Assembly: GCF_024436035.1 (NCBI RefSeq)
Contig: NZ_JANFNG010000001.1
Coordinates: forward strand, 203,689-267,688
Source: Streptomyces humicola
Lineage (GTDB): Bacteria; Actinomycetota; Actinomycetes; Streptomycetales; Streptomycetaceae
Direction of reading: 5' to 3'
DNA: 64,000 bases
A program made the position numbers and the translations under genes. Shown in pieces: positions 35,434-44,541 of the stretch. Within the stretch, counting starts at the first letter, position 1; every line of letters starts with the position of its first letter. The notes under the pieces are model-generated. The model made no database searches, had not been told where the DNA came from, and saw nothing but the letters and a program-made list of their open reading frames with translations.

Positions 35434-35675
35434 GCGCTGCTCTTTCTTCCATGCCGGCGCGGGGTTTCCAGGTCCGGTTCGCGGTGAATTTACGAGCGCG
35501 CAACATGGCGGAACAAGAGAGGTTCGCGGATCGCAACCCCTGTTGCTCTCAGAACAACCGCCCCCCTGACCGGGCACCGATGGCGTCACGGATTGCGTCC
35601 CGACCCCGTCACGCCGCCAACTGCCGGCCGCCGGCCGCATCCGCACCCCGGCTCGCAGGCGAGAGCGCCCGATGA

Positions 35676-36506
35676 TCAGGTGAGGCGCGCTGTCGGGAGG
35701 GGCGTACGGCGAGGCTCCCAGCCCAGCAGGGCCGAAACCTTTGCCGCCGCGGCTGCGGTGGCGCGGCCCGCGGTATCGAGGCGGTCGCCGAGGCGGTTTT
35801 TCGGCGCCGAGATGTTGATGGCGGCCACCACCCGCCCGCGGAAGTCCCGGATCGGGGCGGAAACCCCGACCAGGCCCGCCTCGAACTCCTCGCTCACCCG
35901 GGCGTAGCCGTCACGGCGGGCCTCCTGGATCCGCGCCCACAGCTCCTGCACCGGCACCGGAAGGTCTCCGCCGACCGCGAAGCGCACGTACAGCTCGTCG
36001 GGCGTGGCGTCCGTCAGCAGCACCCGGCCCGCCGAGGTGTGCCAGGCGGGCACGCCGCGCCCCTCCCAGCCGTGCACCCGGAAGGAGTGCCCCGACACCG
36101 ACAGCAAGGTCAGCACCTCGCGGTCGCGCAGCACGCACAGATGGCTGGTCTCCTCCAGGTCCGCCGAAACCGCGTGCATCACCGGCTCGGCCATGCGGAC
36201 CAGCCGGTTCTCCGAGGTCCTGGCCACCAGGGAGAACAGCCGCCATCCGAGCCGGTACTCCAGCGTGTCCGGGTCCCGCTCGACGATCCCCTCCTCCGCC
36301 AGCGCCTTCAGCGCCCGTGACACCTGGCTCTTCTCGCGGCCCACCAGCTGTGCCAGGCGGACCACCCCGAGCCCGCCGGCGTTCTGCGCCTCGGGCGAGG
36401 CCAGCGCTTCGAGGAGCGCGATGTCCCGGCGCAGTCCGTGCCCCTGGTGCCGAGCGGCGGGGTCGGGCGGGGAGCCGGAGGGGGAGGCGGGACCGGAGAG
36501 GGACAC
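35676..36506 (-). CDS. IclR-family transcriptional regulator
   Basis: A 276-residue regulator with an N-terminal winged helix (LVGREKSQVSRALKALAEEGI) and a C-terminal IclR effector domain (SGHSFRVHGWEGRGVPAWHT; SEEFEAGLVGVSAPIRDFRG). IclR proteins in catabolic islands bind a pathway acid. The GTG at 36506 is used; it is divergent from the Fae-like operon with 245 bases between, holding a 20-base palindrome. It is the evident local regulator for both arms. Confidence 0.88.
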   Translation of the reverse strand: MSLSGPASPSGSPPDPAARHQGHGLRRDIALLEALASPEAQNAGGLGVVRLAQLVGREKSQVSRALKALAEEGIVERDPDTLEYRLGWRLFSLVARTSENRLVRMAEPVMHAVSADLEETSHLCVLRDREVLTLLSVSGHSFRVHGWEGRGVPAWHTSAGRVLLTDATPDELYVRFAVGGDLPVPVQELWARIQEARRDGYARVSEEFEAGLVGVSAPIRDFRGRVVAAINISAPKNRLGDRLDTAGRATAAAAAKVSALLGWEPRRTPLPTARLT

Positions 36507-36569
36507 GCCGTCATCCTAGGTCGGCCGGGCACTGTGGAGAACGCCCAGGTCAACGACGGAGTTGTCGCC

Positions 36570-36589
36570 ATCGCAACACGCGTTGCGAT
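36570..36589. promoter_or_regulatory. Perfect palindrome, likely IclR operator
   Basis: ATCGCAACACGCGTTGCGAT consists of 8-base arms around ACGC. It lies between the IclR start (64 bases away) and the Fae-like operon (163 bases away). IclR-family operators are typically 12-20 base palindromes in exactly such divergent promoters. Confidence 0.65.
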
Positions 36590-36751
36590 TCCCCCGACCG
36601 CCTTGCGGCGGGCTGTTCCGGGCTCCTAGATTCGCCGCGTCGGGCAGGAGGAACCGCGCGGTTTGCGCTGTTCCTGCGGAACGCCCCGTACGTTGGCCAC
36701 CGCCCGGCCGACCGTCGCACAGCCCTCCCTCTCAGGAGCCAGGAGCCCCCC

Positions 36752-37324
36752 ATGCCTTTCGCCCCGACCGCGCTCATCGGCGAATCCTTCGTCGGCGAAG
36801 GACCGAACGCCGCCCACACCAACATCGTGCTCGGGCGCAAGGGCGGCCCGGTGGAGACCGCGTGGGCCACCGCCCTGGCCACGCCGAGCGCCGGGCACGT
36901 CCCCTACGTGACCGTGGTGCGGCCGTCGGTGCCGGTCAAGCCGCTGACGCTGTTCGTCAACAAGGCAGCCGCGGAGGGCGAGTTGCACCAGCGGGCAACC
37001 TGGGGATCGGCCCAGGCGGGACTCGCCCAGGGCATCGCCGACGCCGTCGCCGCGGGGCTCATCCCCGCCGACGAGGCGGACGACCTGCTGATCATCGCCG
37101 CGGTCTGGGTCAACCCGGCGGTGGACGACCTGGACCACTCCTTCCGCAACCAGCGCACCGCCGCCTATCGCGCGGTCCGCGCGGCCGTACAAGCGACGCC
37201 GAGCGCCGGCGATGTCCTGACGGCTGCCGAGGCCGGTCCCGCGAACCCCTTCTACACCCCCGACGCCGAGCAACTCGCCGCCTCCGACCCCGCGGAGACA
37301 GGCCAGGAGGCCCTCGCCCGATGA
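36752..37324 (+). CDS. Formaldehyde-activating enzyme (Fae)-like protein
   Basis: A 190-residue protein of the Fae family, whose known member joins formaldehyde to tetrahydromethanopterin. Family segments are IGESFVGEGPNAAHTNIVLG with the catalytic His22, SAGHVPYVTVVRPSVPVKPL and GLIPADEADDLLIIAAVWVNP. Actinobacteria of this kind are not known to use tetrahydromethanopterin, so the role is open: a different pterin/folate acceptor, formaldehyde scavenging, or another reaction on a carbonyl substrate. The ATG at 36752 follows CAGGAG. Its stop overlaps the ATG of the dehydratase (ATGA at 37321), so it belongs to the catabolic operon. Confidence 0.8.
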   Translation: MPFAPTALIGESFVGEGPNAAHTNIVLGRKGGPVETAWATALATPSAGHVPYVTVVRPSVPVKPLTLFVNKAAAEGELHQRATWGSAQAGLAQGIADAVAAGLIPADEADDLLIIAAVWVNPAVDDLDHSFRNQRTAAYRAVRAAVQATPSAGDVLTAAEAGPANPFYTPDAEQLAASDPAETGQEALAR

Positions 37325-38433
37325 AGATCACCGACATCACCCTGGACCGACTGCGGCTCGAACTCGACCCGCCGTTCCGCGCGGCCTGGGACCCCGAGCC
37401 CCGCCGCCACTTCGACGCCACCGTGGTCCGCGTCCACACCGACGAGGGCATCACCGGCATCGGCTCCGGCGACTCTATGGACGGCTTCGAGACCTACCAG
37501 CACCTCTTTGTCGGCGAGGACCCCCTCGACATCACCCGTCATGTCCGAGCCATCGAAACGGCCAACTTCCACGGGGCCTACTACTGGCCGCTGGAAGCCG
37601 CCCTGTGGGACATCATCGGCAAGGTGCACGGGCGTCCCGTCGCCGAGCTGTTCGGCAACGCCGCCAAGAAGCTCCCCGCGTACGCCTCCTCCGGCGAGCT
37701 CAAGTCGCCCGACGAGCGCGTCGCGACCGCGCTGAAGGTCCGCGAGGCGGGTTTCAGAGCCATGAAGATCCGTATCGACCGGGACCGTGTCGACGAGGGG
37801 ATCGCCGCCGTGCGGGCCGTCCGCGAAGAGCTCGGCGACGACTTCGAGATCATGGTCGACCTCAACCAGTCATGGCGGATGGCCGGGGACACAGCGAACG
37901 CCTCCGACCTCGCCAAGACCCGCAAGACCATCGCGCGCCTCGCCGAACTCGACGTCTTCTGGGTCGAGGAACCACTGCCCTACGCCGACCTCGACGGCTT
38001 CAAACGGCTGCGTGCGGAGAACCCGGGGGTACGGATCGCCGCAGGCGAGATGCACCACTGCACGAGTGAGCTGCTGCGCTATCTCGAAGAGGACGCCCTC
38101 GACATCTACCAGATGGACGTCGTCCTCGCGATCGGCATGCATCGCGCCCGCACCCTGGCCGAATTGGCGCAACTGAAGCACCGTCACTTCACCCCGCACA
38201 GCTGGACCAATGGCATCGGCATCCTCGCCAACCTGCACGTCGCGGCCGGGGTCGGCGGCGGGCCGTACTTCGAATTCCCCTATGACCCGCCCGGCTGGAC
38301 GCCCGAGCGACGCGACTTCATGCTCGCCGAGTCCGTACGGGTGGGCGCCGACGGCGACCTCGAAGTACCGAACAAGCCCGGCCTCGGTGTCGAACTCGAC
38401 GAGGCCGCGATCGACCGCTGGAGGATCCTGTGA
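37321..38433 (+). CDS. Enolase-superfamily dehydratase/racemase (mandelate racemase type)
   Basis: A 370-residue barrel enzyme that abstracts a proton next to a carboxylate. Visible catalytic and metal residues are Lys149/Arg151 (MKIRIDR), Asp180 and Asn182 (MVDLNQSW), Glu216 (WVEEPLP), Glu243 (AAGEMHH) and His293 (FTPHSWTNGIG). This set fits the MR subgroup, most often sugar-acid dehydratases. The gene is coupled on both sides: ATGA with the Fae-like gene and GTGA with the aldehyde dehydrogenase. A sugar acid or an aromatic hydroxy acid is the likely substrate, but I cannot say which. Confidence 0.87.
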   Translation: MKITDITLDRLRLELDPPFRAAWDPEPRRHFDATVVRVHTDEGITGIGSGDSMDGFETYQHLFVGEDPLDITRHVRAIETANFHGAYYWPLEAALWDIIGKVHGRPVAELFGNAAKKLPAYASSGELKSPDERVATALKVREAGFRAMKIRIDRDRVDEGIAAVRAVREELGDDFEIMVDLNQSWRMAGDTANASDLAKTRKTIARLAELDVFWVEEPLPYADLDGFKRLRAENPGVRIAAGEMHHCTSELLRYLEEDALDIYQMDVVLAIGMHRARTLAELAQLKHRHFTPHSWTNGIGILANLHVAAGVGGGPYFEFPYDPPGWTPERRDFMLAESVRVGADGDLEVPNKPGLGVELDEAAIDRWRIL

Positions 38434-39965
38434 CATTCCCCGACGCGACGGACACCGTCCAGGAGCTGCTGACGCGGTCGTACGAGGACTGGCTGGCCGC
38501 TGCCGCCAAACTCTCCTTCGAGACCCGGCTGTTCATCGACGGCGCCTTCATCCGCGCCACCTCCGGCGAGACCTATCAGAGCACCTCCCCGCGCGACGGC
38601 AGCGTCCTCGCCCAGGTGCAGTCCGCCGGTGCCGACGACGTCGACCGGGCGGTGCGCGCCGCCCGCACCGCCTTCGACGACGGCCGCTGGCGCGACCTGC
38701 CGCCCAAGGAGCGCAAGCGGATCCTGCTGCGCTGGGCGGAGCTGATCCTGGCGCACGCCGAGGAGCTCGCCCTGCTCGACACCCTGGAGATGGGCAAGCC
38801 GATCACCGAGTCGGTACGGATCGACGTGGCCAAGGCCGCCGAGACCATCGCGTGGTACGCCGAGGCCATCGACAAGACCTACGACGAGATAGCGCCCACC
38901 CCCGGCGACGCCCTCGCTCTCATCACCCGCGAACCGCTGGGCGTCGTCGGTGCCGTCGTCCCCTGGAACTACGCCCTGCTGATCGCCTCATGGAAGCTGG
39001 CCCCGGCGCTGGCCACCGGCAACAGCGTCGTCCTCAAGCCCGCCGAGCAGACCTCCCTCGCCGCCCTGCTGCTTGCCCGGCTGGCCACCGAGGCCGGAGT
39101 GCCCGACGGCGTGCTCAACGTCGTCCCCGGGCGTGGCGAGATCGCCGGTCAGGCACTCGGGCGCCACCCGGACGTCGACAAGATCGCCTTCACCGGTTCC
39201 GCCGAGGTCGCCCGGCTTTTCCAGGTCTACGCGGGCGAGTCCAACGGCAAGCAAGTCGCCGTGGAAGCGGGTGGCAAGTCCCCGCAACTGGTCCTGCCCG
39301 ACGCCGACATCACCGCCGCCGCGTCCGCCGTTGCCTGGGGCATCTTCTACAACGCCGGTCAGACCTGCAACGCGGGATCCCGGGTCGTCGTCCACGCCTC
39401 CGTCAAGGAGCAGCTGCTCGCCGAGGTCGAGCGGATCACCACACAGACCTTCCGTGTCGGCGATCCGCTCGACCCGGCCACCGTGATGGGCCCGATCGTC
39501 GACGAGGCCCAACTCGCCAAGGTCCTGGGTTACATCGCCGACGGACAGCGGGAGGGCGCCACCGTGGTCCTCGGCGGCGGGCGCACCCGCACCGACTCCG
39601 GCGGCAGCTTCGTGCAGCCGACGGTCCTCGACGGCGTCGCCAACACCTCCGTCGTCGGTCAGGAGGAGATCTTCGGGCCGGTCCTCGCCGTCATCACCTA
39701 TGAAGGGGAGACCGACGAGGGCATCCGGATCGCCAACGAGTCCGCCTTCGGCCTGGTTGCCTCCGTATGGACCCGGGACATTACCACGGCCCACCGGACC
39801 GCCAACCGGTTGCGCGCCGGAACGGTGTGGATCAACACCTTCGACGCCAGCGACGTGATCACGCCCTTCGGCGGCTTCAAGGCCACCGGTGCGGGCCGCG
39901 ACAAGTCACTGCACGCCCTGGACGCCTACACGGCACTCAAGACCACCTGGATCAACCTGGCCTGA
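38430..39965 (+). CDS. NAD(P)-dependent aldehyde dehydrogenase
   Basis: A 511-residue ALDH of the PuuC/betaine-aldehyde type. It carries GAVVPWNYALLIASWKLAPAL, FTGSAEVA, the glutamate in AVEAGGKSPQLV (Ala replaces the usual Leu after Glu), the catalytic cysteine in NAGQTCNAGSRVVV and the C-terminal PFGGFKATGAGRDKSLHALD. The GTG start overlaps the dehydratase stop. As the third gene of the plus arm it probably oxidises the aldehyde left after dehydration and cleavage, or after the alcohol dehydrogenase step. Confidence 0.9.
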   Translation: MTFPDATDTVQELLTRSYEDWLAAAAKLSFETRLFIDGAFIRATSGETYQSTSPRDGSVLAQVQSAGADDVDRAVRAARTAFDDGRWRDLPPKERKRILLRWAELILAHAEELALLDTLEMGKPITESVRIDVAKAAETIAWYAEAIDKTYDEIAPTPGDALALITREPLGVVGAVVPWNYALLIASWKLAPALATGNSVVLKPAEQTSLAALLLARLATEAGVPDGVLNVVPGRGEIAGQALGRHPDVDKIAFTGSAEVARLFQVYAGESNGKQVAVEAGGKSPQLVLPDADITAAASAVAWGIFYNAGQTCNAGSRVVVHASVKEQLLAEVERITTQTFRVGDPLDPATVMGPIVDEAQLAKVLGYIADGQREGATVVLGGGRTRTDSGGSFVQPTVLDGVANTSVVGQEEIFGPVLAVITYEGETDEGIRIANESAFGLVASVWTRDITTAHRTANRLRAGTVWINTFDASDVITPFGGFKATGAGRDKSLHALDAYTALKTTWINLA

Positions 39966-40031
39966 GCGCCAGGCCGCACACCGTCAAACCCTCCCATACT
40001 TCATACTTCTTCAGCCGTAGCGAGGACAACG

Positions 40032-40970
40032 ATGAGGATCGGATTCATCGGCCTGGGCAACATGGGACGTCACATGGCCCGCCACCTGATCCACGCGGGA
40101 CACCTGGTCACCGTGTACGACACCCGGCCCGAGGCCGCCGCCGAGCACCTGTCTCTCGGCGCCCGCTGGGCCGGCAGTCCCGCCGACTGCGCCGCCGACG
40201 CCGAGCTGTTGATCACCATGGTTCCCAACCCCCGCATCGTGGAGGACGTGCTGCTGCGCGGCGGGGCCGCCGAGGCGCTGCCGGAAGGCGCGCTGTGGAT
40301 CGACATGTCGACATCCACCCCGGCGGCAGCCGAACGGGTCGCCGCCGAAGTGCTCGACCGGCGCGGCGTGCGCCGCCTGGACGCCCCCGTCAGCGGTATG
40401 GCCCGCGGCGCCGAGGCCGGCACGCTGCAGATATTCGTCGGAGGCGAGGTGGAGGACTTCCGCATCGCGCTGCCCGTCTTCGAGGCCATGGGCGACCCCG
40501 GCAAGGTGCTGCACGTCGGCCCGCTCGGCGCCGGATACACCGTCAAGCTCATGATCAACCTGCTGTGGTTCAGCCACCTGGTCGCGACATCCGAAGTCCT
40601 CGCCATGGGAGTGAGGGCCGGTGTCGACCTCGGCGTGCTCCGCAACGCCCTGCTCGCGAGCCCCGCCGCCTCCAACTTCCTTGAGAACGACATCATCTGC
40701 GTGCTCGCCGACGGTCACTACGACGACTCCTTCGCCATGGCGCTCGCTTGCAAGGACCTCGGACTGGCCGTGGACCTCGGTCGTGACCTGGGCGTCTCCA
40801 CCGAACTGTCCGCGCTGGTCGAGCAGATCTACCGCCGTTCCAAAGCCCAGCACGGCGAACTCGCCGGCGAGATGAGCCCGATCCGCATCTACGAAGCGCT
40901 GGCAGGACAGGAGTTCCGGCTGCCCAGGCCCACCCACGCGCCGGAAGACGCGGCGCTCAGCGTCATCTGA
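40032..40970 (+). CDS. Beta-hydroxyacid dehydrogenase (3-hydroxyisobutyrate / tartronate semialdehyde reductase type)
   Basis: A 312-residue enzyme of the 3-hydroxyisobutyrate dehydrogenase family. The N-terminal NAD(P) fold starts IGFIGLGNMGRHMARHL. The substrate loop reads DAPVSGMARGAEAGTL, and the catalytic lysine lies in GAGYTVKLMINLL. Such enzymes interconvert a 3-hydroxy acid and a semialdehyde. In sugar-acid pathways they reduce tartronate semialdehyde to glycerate, which would fit the dehydratase context. It starts 66 bases after the aldehyde dehydrogenase. Confidence 0.87.
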   Translation: MRIGFIGLGNMGRHMARHLIHAGHLVTVYDTRPEAAAEHLSLGARWAGSPADCAADAELLITMVPNPRIVEDVLLRGGAAEALPEGALWIDMSTSTPAAAERVAAEVLDRRGVRRLDAPVSGMARGAEAGTLQIFVGGEVEDFRIALPVFEAMGDPGKVLHVGPLGAGYTVKLMINLLWFSHLVATSEVLAMGVRAGVDLGVLRNALLASPAASNFLENDIICVLADGHYDDSFAMALACKDLGLAVDLGRDLGVSTELSALVEQIYRRSKAQHGELAGEMSPIRIYEALAGQEFRLPRPTHAPEDAALSVI

Positions 40971-41018
40971 CCCCTCCACCATCCACCCGCCGCGCTTCCA
41001 GGCCCAGGAGCCGTGATC

Positions 41019-42182
41019 ATGAGCGAGAGCCTCGCCACCGCCCCACTGTCCGTCGAGCCGACCTGCCGCATCGAATTCGGTCCCGGCCGCATCGAGCAAC
41101 TCCCGGATCTGATCGCCGCGATCGGCCGCAGACGTGCCTTCGTCGTCACCGACCGCGGGCTGCGCGCCGCCGGGATCGTCGACCGCGTGCTGAAGGTACT
41201 CGACGGCGCGGGCATGGAATACGGCATCTACGACGAAGTAGGCCCGAACCCCTCGACGGGCAACGTCGACGAAGGCGCCGCCCGTGCCCGTGCCTTCGGC
41301 CCCGCAGCCGTCGTCGCCCTGGGCGGCGGCTCCGCACTCGACGCGGCCAAGGGCATCGCGCTTCTCGTGGGCAACCCCGATGCCATGGCCGCCGACGCCG
41401 ACACGCTGTGGGAGGCCCTCGACGGCCTGCCGCTGGTCGCCGTCCCCACCACCTCCGGCACCGGCGCGGAGACCAACGGATTCGGAGTCATCGAGGACAC
41501 CGCCGCCTGCCGCAAGGTCTACATCGGCCACCCTTCCGTCAAGCCCAGGATCGCCCTCCTGGACCCCGAACTCACCCTCGGTCTGCCCGCCCATGTCACC
41601 GCGGCGACCGGCATCGACGCCCTCGTCCACGGCGTCGAGTCCCTCGCCTCGCGCGGCGCGGACCCGGTCTCCGCCGCATATGCCACGCAGGCCGTGACCA
41701 TGGTCGGCCGCTGGCTGCCCACCGCCTACCGGGACGGCTCCGATCTCGAAGCCCGCGCCCAGCTGATGCTCGGCGCACACCTCGCCGGGCAGGCCCTCAC
41801 CCTCTCCGGCCTGGGCCTGGTCCACGGCATCGGCCACGCTCTCACCGCCCACACCGGCACCCCGCACGGCGTGGCGCTTGCCGCGGTCCTGGAGGAGGTC
41901 ATGGAGTTCAGCGCCCCTGCCGCCCGCGGCGCCTACGAGCAGGCGGCCCGTGCGCTGCGCGTTCCCCCGCCGGCCAACGGCGACTGGTCCCGGGCTGCCA
42001 TCGTCGCCGTCCGGGAGATCTCCGCCGCGATCGGGGTGAAGAAGCCACTGCGCGAGCTGCGTGTCACCCGAGAGCTGCTGCCGTCGATCGCCAGGGGCGC
42101 GGTCGCCGACGCGGTCACCCGCAACAGCCCGCTCCTGCCCACCGAAGAGCAGGTTCTCCAGATCCTGGAGTCGGTCTACTGA
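41019..42182 (+). CDS. Iron-containing alcohol dehydrogenase (group III)
   Basis: A 387-residue metal-dependent dehydrogenase. It has the nucleotide motif GGGSALDAAKGIA, PTTSGTGAETNGFGV, metal ligands in TGIDALVHGVES (Asp, His) and in LVHGIGHALTAHTGTPHG (two His). The ATG at 41019 is chosen over the GTG at 41013 because GGAG lies 8 bases before it. Relatives include 4-hydroxybutyrate, 1,3-propanediol and actinomycete methanol dehydrogenases, and maleylacetate reductase. A formaldehyde/methanol link to the Fae-like gene is possible but unproven. Confidence 0.88.
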   Translation: MSESLATAPLSVEPTCRIEFGPGRIEQLPDLIAAIGRRRAFVVTDRGLRAAGIVDRVLKVLDGAGMEYGIYDEVGPNPSTGNVDEGAARARAFGPAAVVALGGGSALDAAKGIALLVGNPDAMAADADTLWEALDGLPLVAVPTTSGTGAETNGFGVIEDTAACRKVYIGHPSVKPRIALLDPELTLGLPAHVTAATGIDALVHGVESLASRGADPVSAAYATQAVTMVGRWLPTAYRDGSDLEARAQLMLGAHLAGQALTLSGLGLVHGIGHALTAHTGTPHGVALAAVLEEVMEFSAPAARGAYEQAARALRVPPPANGDWSRAAIVAVREISAAIGVKKPLRELRVTRELLPSIARGAVADAVTRNSPLLPTEEQVLQILESVY

Positions 42183-42484
42183 CGTGACGGCTGACCCGCT
42201 GGTTCCTCAGATGGGCTGTGGCTCGAAGTCCGGGGGTGCCCCTATGGGCTTCGCCGATGAAATCGGGTCCGCGCGGGGGCAGCGCGCCGGGCAGGATGGC
42301 GTGGTGGCTGATCCGCTGTGGGATGACGTCAACTAACCAGGGAGCATGAGGGCCAGGAGCTGGCGCACCAGGTCCTCAAATGCTCGGTAGCTGACCAGAC
42401 CCGCCCCATGCACCCGACTGCGGCCGGGAGCTCGGCTGTCGATCCGGCCCGCAGAGATCGTTGAGTTGCTGTGAGCAGGCCGTC
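42183..42484. other. Intergenic, no gene seen
   Basis: About 300 bases after the catabolic operon without a recognisable gene, terminator hairpin or repeat. Confidence 0.4.
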
Positions 42485-42718
42485 CTACCCAAGCACACGA
42501 TCAACCCCGTCAAGGACGCTCGAGAGTCCGCTCGCGGAGTCGATGGGGTCGCAGTGGTAGCCCCCGTCGCGCGGGTCGGTGTGGCAGACGCTGCCGACGG
42601 TGCCGGCCTCGGTGGCTGCGGAAGCCGACGGCGCCACAAGGCCCAGGCAGAGAACCGGAGCGGTGGTGAGCACCGCCGCGACTCGGGCGCAGGCCCGCTT
42701 GCAGGTGTGTCGCGACAT
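42485..42718 (-). CDS. Small secreted cysteine-containing peptide
   Basis: A 77-residue protein with a good ribosome site (GAAAGGAC before the ATG at 42718) and a signal peptide (VAAVLTTAPVLCLGLVAPSASA). The mature part is about 43 residues with two cysteines (TVGSVCHTDPRDGGYHCDPI) that could form a disulfide. No homologue is recognised. The acidic, Asp/Gly/Ser-rich mature sequence does not look like a bacteriocin. Function unknown. Confidence 0.5.
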   Translation of the reverse strand: MSRHTCKRACARVAAVLTTAPVLCLGLVAPSASAATEAGTVGSVCHTDPRDGGYHCDPIDSASGLSSVLDGVDRVLG

Positions 42719-43227
42719 CTTTGTCCTTTCGACAGGTTCGCGCTGATCAACACGCGTGGTGGGTCTTCCAGTCCGTCCAGTCCGTCACCGGCGCACCCAG
42801 CAGCCGCAGGAGGAGGAGTTGGCGGCAGGGGAGCAGCGCGGTGAGTCCTGGATTGCGAGCAGCGGGCTGGTCTCACCCGATCAACGACTCTCACCAGGTG
42901 GGGATACGCACCACCCAACCCCCGCTGCCCCATCCGTGAATCTCCACGTCTCAACGCGGGATCTGCATCGGGCCTGAGCCGCGCGCCGGTCAGCTGGTAG
43001 AGCAGGTAGGTGAGCGTCAGTGTCAGCCGCGCTGTCGGTGCGCGATACGGGTCATCACCTGCCGCCGTTCGACGGATGCGGTAATCGCATCCGATACGGC
43101 TGCCTCGGACCGGGACACCTTGCCTTCAGGGACGCACCTGCCGGAAGAGGAGCCCGGTGTCGTGTGGGTTCCCGGACTGCTTGCTTGCCTGCCGTTCATC
43201 TGTGTGTTTGCAGGAGGGACTCTCGAC
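42719..43227. other. Intergenic, no gene seen
   Basis: About 500 bases between the small secreted peptide and the SDR gene. Several short frames are open, but none shows protein-like composition or a start with support. Confidence 0.4.
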
Positions 43228-43992
43228 GTGGCTCCCATTGTCCTCATCACGGGCGCGCTCACCGGTATCGGCCGCGCCACCGCGTTGGCCTATGCCCGTG
43301 AGGGCGCGGACCTCGTCGTCTCCGGCCGCCACCAGGACGTCGGCGAGCAGCTCGCCAGTGAGCTCGGCGACCTCGGCGCCCAAGCCGAGTTCGTGCGTGC
43401 CGACGTCCGCTCCGACGCCGATGTAGGCAACCTCGTCGACCGCGCGGTCGGGCGGTTCGGACGCATCGATATCGCCTTGAACAACGCCGGAACCGAAGGG
43501 ACGCCCGGGCCGGTCACCGAGGTGACCGACGAGAGTTATCAGGCCACCTTCGATACGAATGTCAAGGGCACGCTGCTGTGCCTGAAGCACGAATTCCGGG
43601 TCATGAGGGAGCAGGGCGGCGGCAGCATCATCAACGTCAGCTCCACCTTCGGTCTGATGGGTTACCCCGGCGCGAGCCTGTACGTCGGCAGCAAGCACGC
43701 GGTCGCTGGCATCACGAAGGCCGCCGCGCTTGAAGGCGCCGCTCACGGTATCCGGGTCAACGCCGTAGCCCCTGGCTACACCCGGACCGCGATGTACGAG
43801 CGATTCACCGGCAACGACGCCGCGCGTGACGCGGTCGATGCGGTGCTGCCCCTGCACCGGGCGGGCACCCCCGACGAGATCGCCGAAGCCGTCCAGTATC
43901 TGGGCTCGGACAAGGCGAGCTATGTCACCGGCCATGTCCTCACCGTCGACGGCGGGCTGACGGCGGGCGGACCCCTGTTTCCGGGCTCGTGA
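43228..43992 (+). CDS. Short-chain dehydrogenase/reductase (SDR)
   Basis: A 254-residue classical SDR. It has TGALTGIGRATALAYA (cofactor motif), ALNNAGTEG, NVSSTFG with the catalytic serine, YVGSKHA (Tyr-x-x-x-Lys), and PGYTRTAMYERF. The GTG at 43228 with AGGAGG upstream is preferred over upstream in-frame starts that add non-homologous sequence. The substrate is unknown. The frame continues after its stop into the NTF2-like remnant, so the 3' flank is disturbed but the enzyme is whole. Confidence 0.88.
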   Translation: MAPIVLITGALTGIGRATALAYAREGADLVVSGRHQDVGEQLASELGDLGAQAEFVRADVRSDADVGNLVDRAVGRFGRIDIALNNAGTEGTPGPVTEVTDESYQATFDTNVKGTLLCLKHEFRVMREQGGGSIINVSSTFGLMGYPGASLYVGSKHAVAGITKAAALEGAAHGIRVNAVAPGYTRTAMYERFTGNDAARDAVDAVLPLHRAGTPDEIAEAVQYLGSDKASYVTGHVLTVDGGLTAGGPLFPGS

Positions 43993-44010
43993 ATCAGCCA
44001 CAACCGAGGA

Positions 44011-44145
44011 GCGATCACGGAGGAGCGCTCGGGCATCGACGCGGTTCACACCTTCTGGGAGCAGGTGTGGCGGTCTCCCCAGAACTATGACGCCATCGAC
44101 GGCCTTGTCGTCGGGGACTTGGTTCTCATCTCCGGAGGCCGCAGG
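44011..44145 (+). pseudogene. SnoaL/NTF2-like protein fragment
   Basis: Translation gives IDAVHTFWEQVWRSPQNYD and AIDGLVVGDLVLISGGR, the N-terminal 40 residues of a nuclear-transport-factor-2-like domain. The sequence then becomes meaningless. No start codon with a ribosome site was found. Only this short piece of a formerly ~130-residue gene remains. Confidence 0.55.
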
Positions 44146-44541
44146 ATCCCCGCCGAGCCGGGCGGCTTCACCCGTATGCTCCTCCGGGGTGTTCTGCCCG
44201 CGGTACCACCCCAACGCAGCCATCACCCGCAGCGATCTGCTCTACCGTGGCCGGAGCCTTGCCCCGCATCTTCTTCTGCTCGCTCACCGGGGCAGTCAAT
44301 CCACGCCACTCACCCCGCGTCCGGCGAAGCCCAGAGCCTTACCCCTACCGTCTACGGCACGTTCCCGGCGTATTCCGGTTACTCAGGGCAGGGCCGTGAC
44401 CCGCCCGGGGGGTTGTTCGGCTGTCGGGGTGGTCGCCGACAGTTGACTGTGCCGCAGCGACCGCGACGGGCGCCGGGCCAGCACGATGTCAGCGTTGCGC
44501 CACCGTGAAGGGCACGGTGGCAGGACTCCCGGGAGGGCTCC

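Noticed and set aside
44150-44540. A possible minus-strand gene (readable as KKMRGKAPATVEQIAAGDG)
   Set aside because: The piece is short, lacks a start and does not continue; it may be another remnant, but support is too weak.
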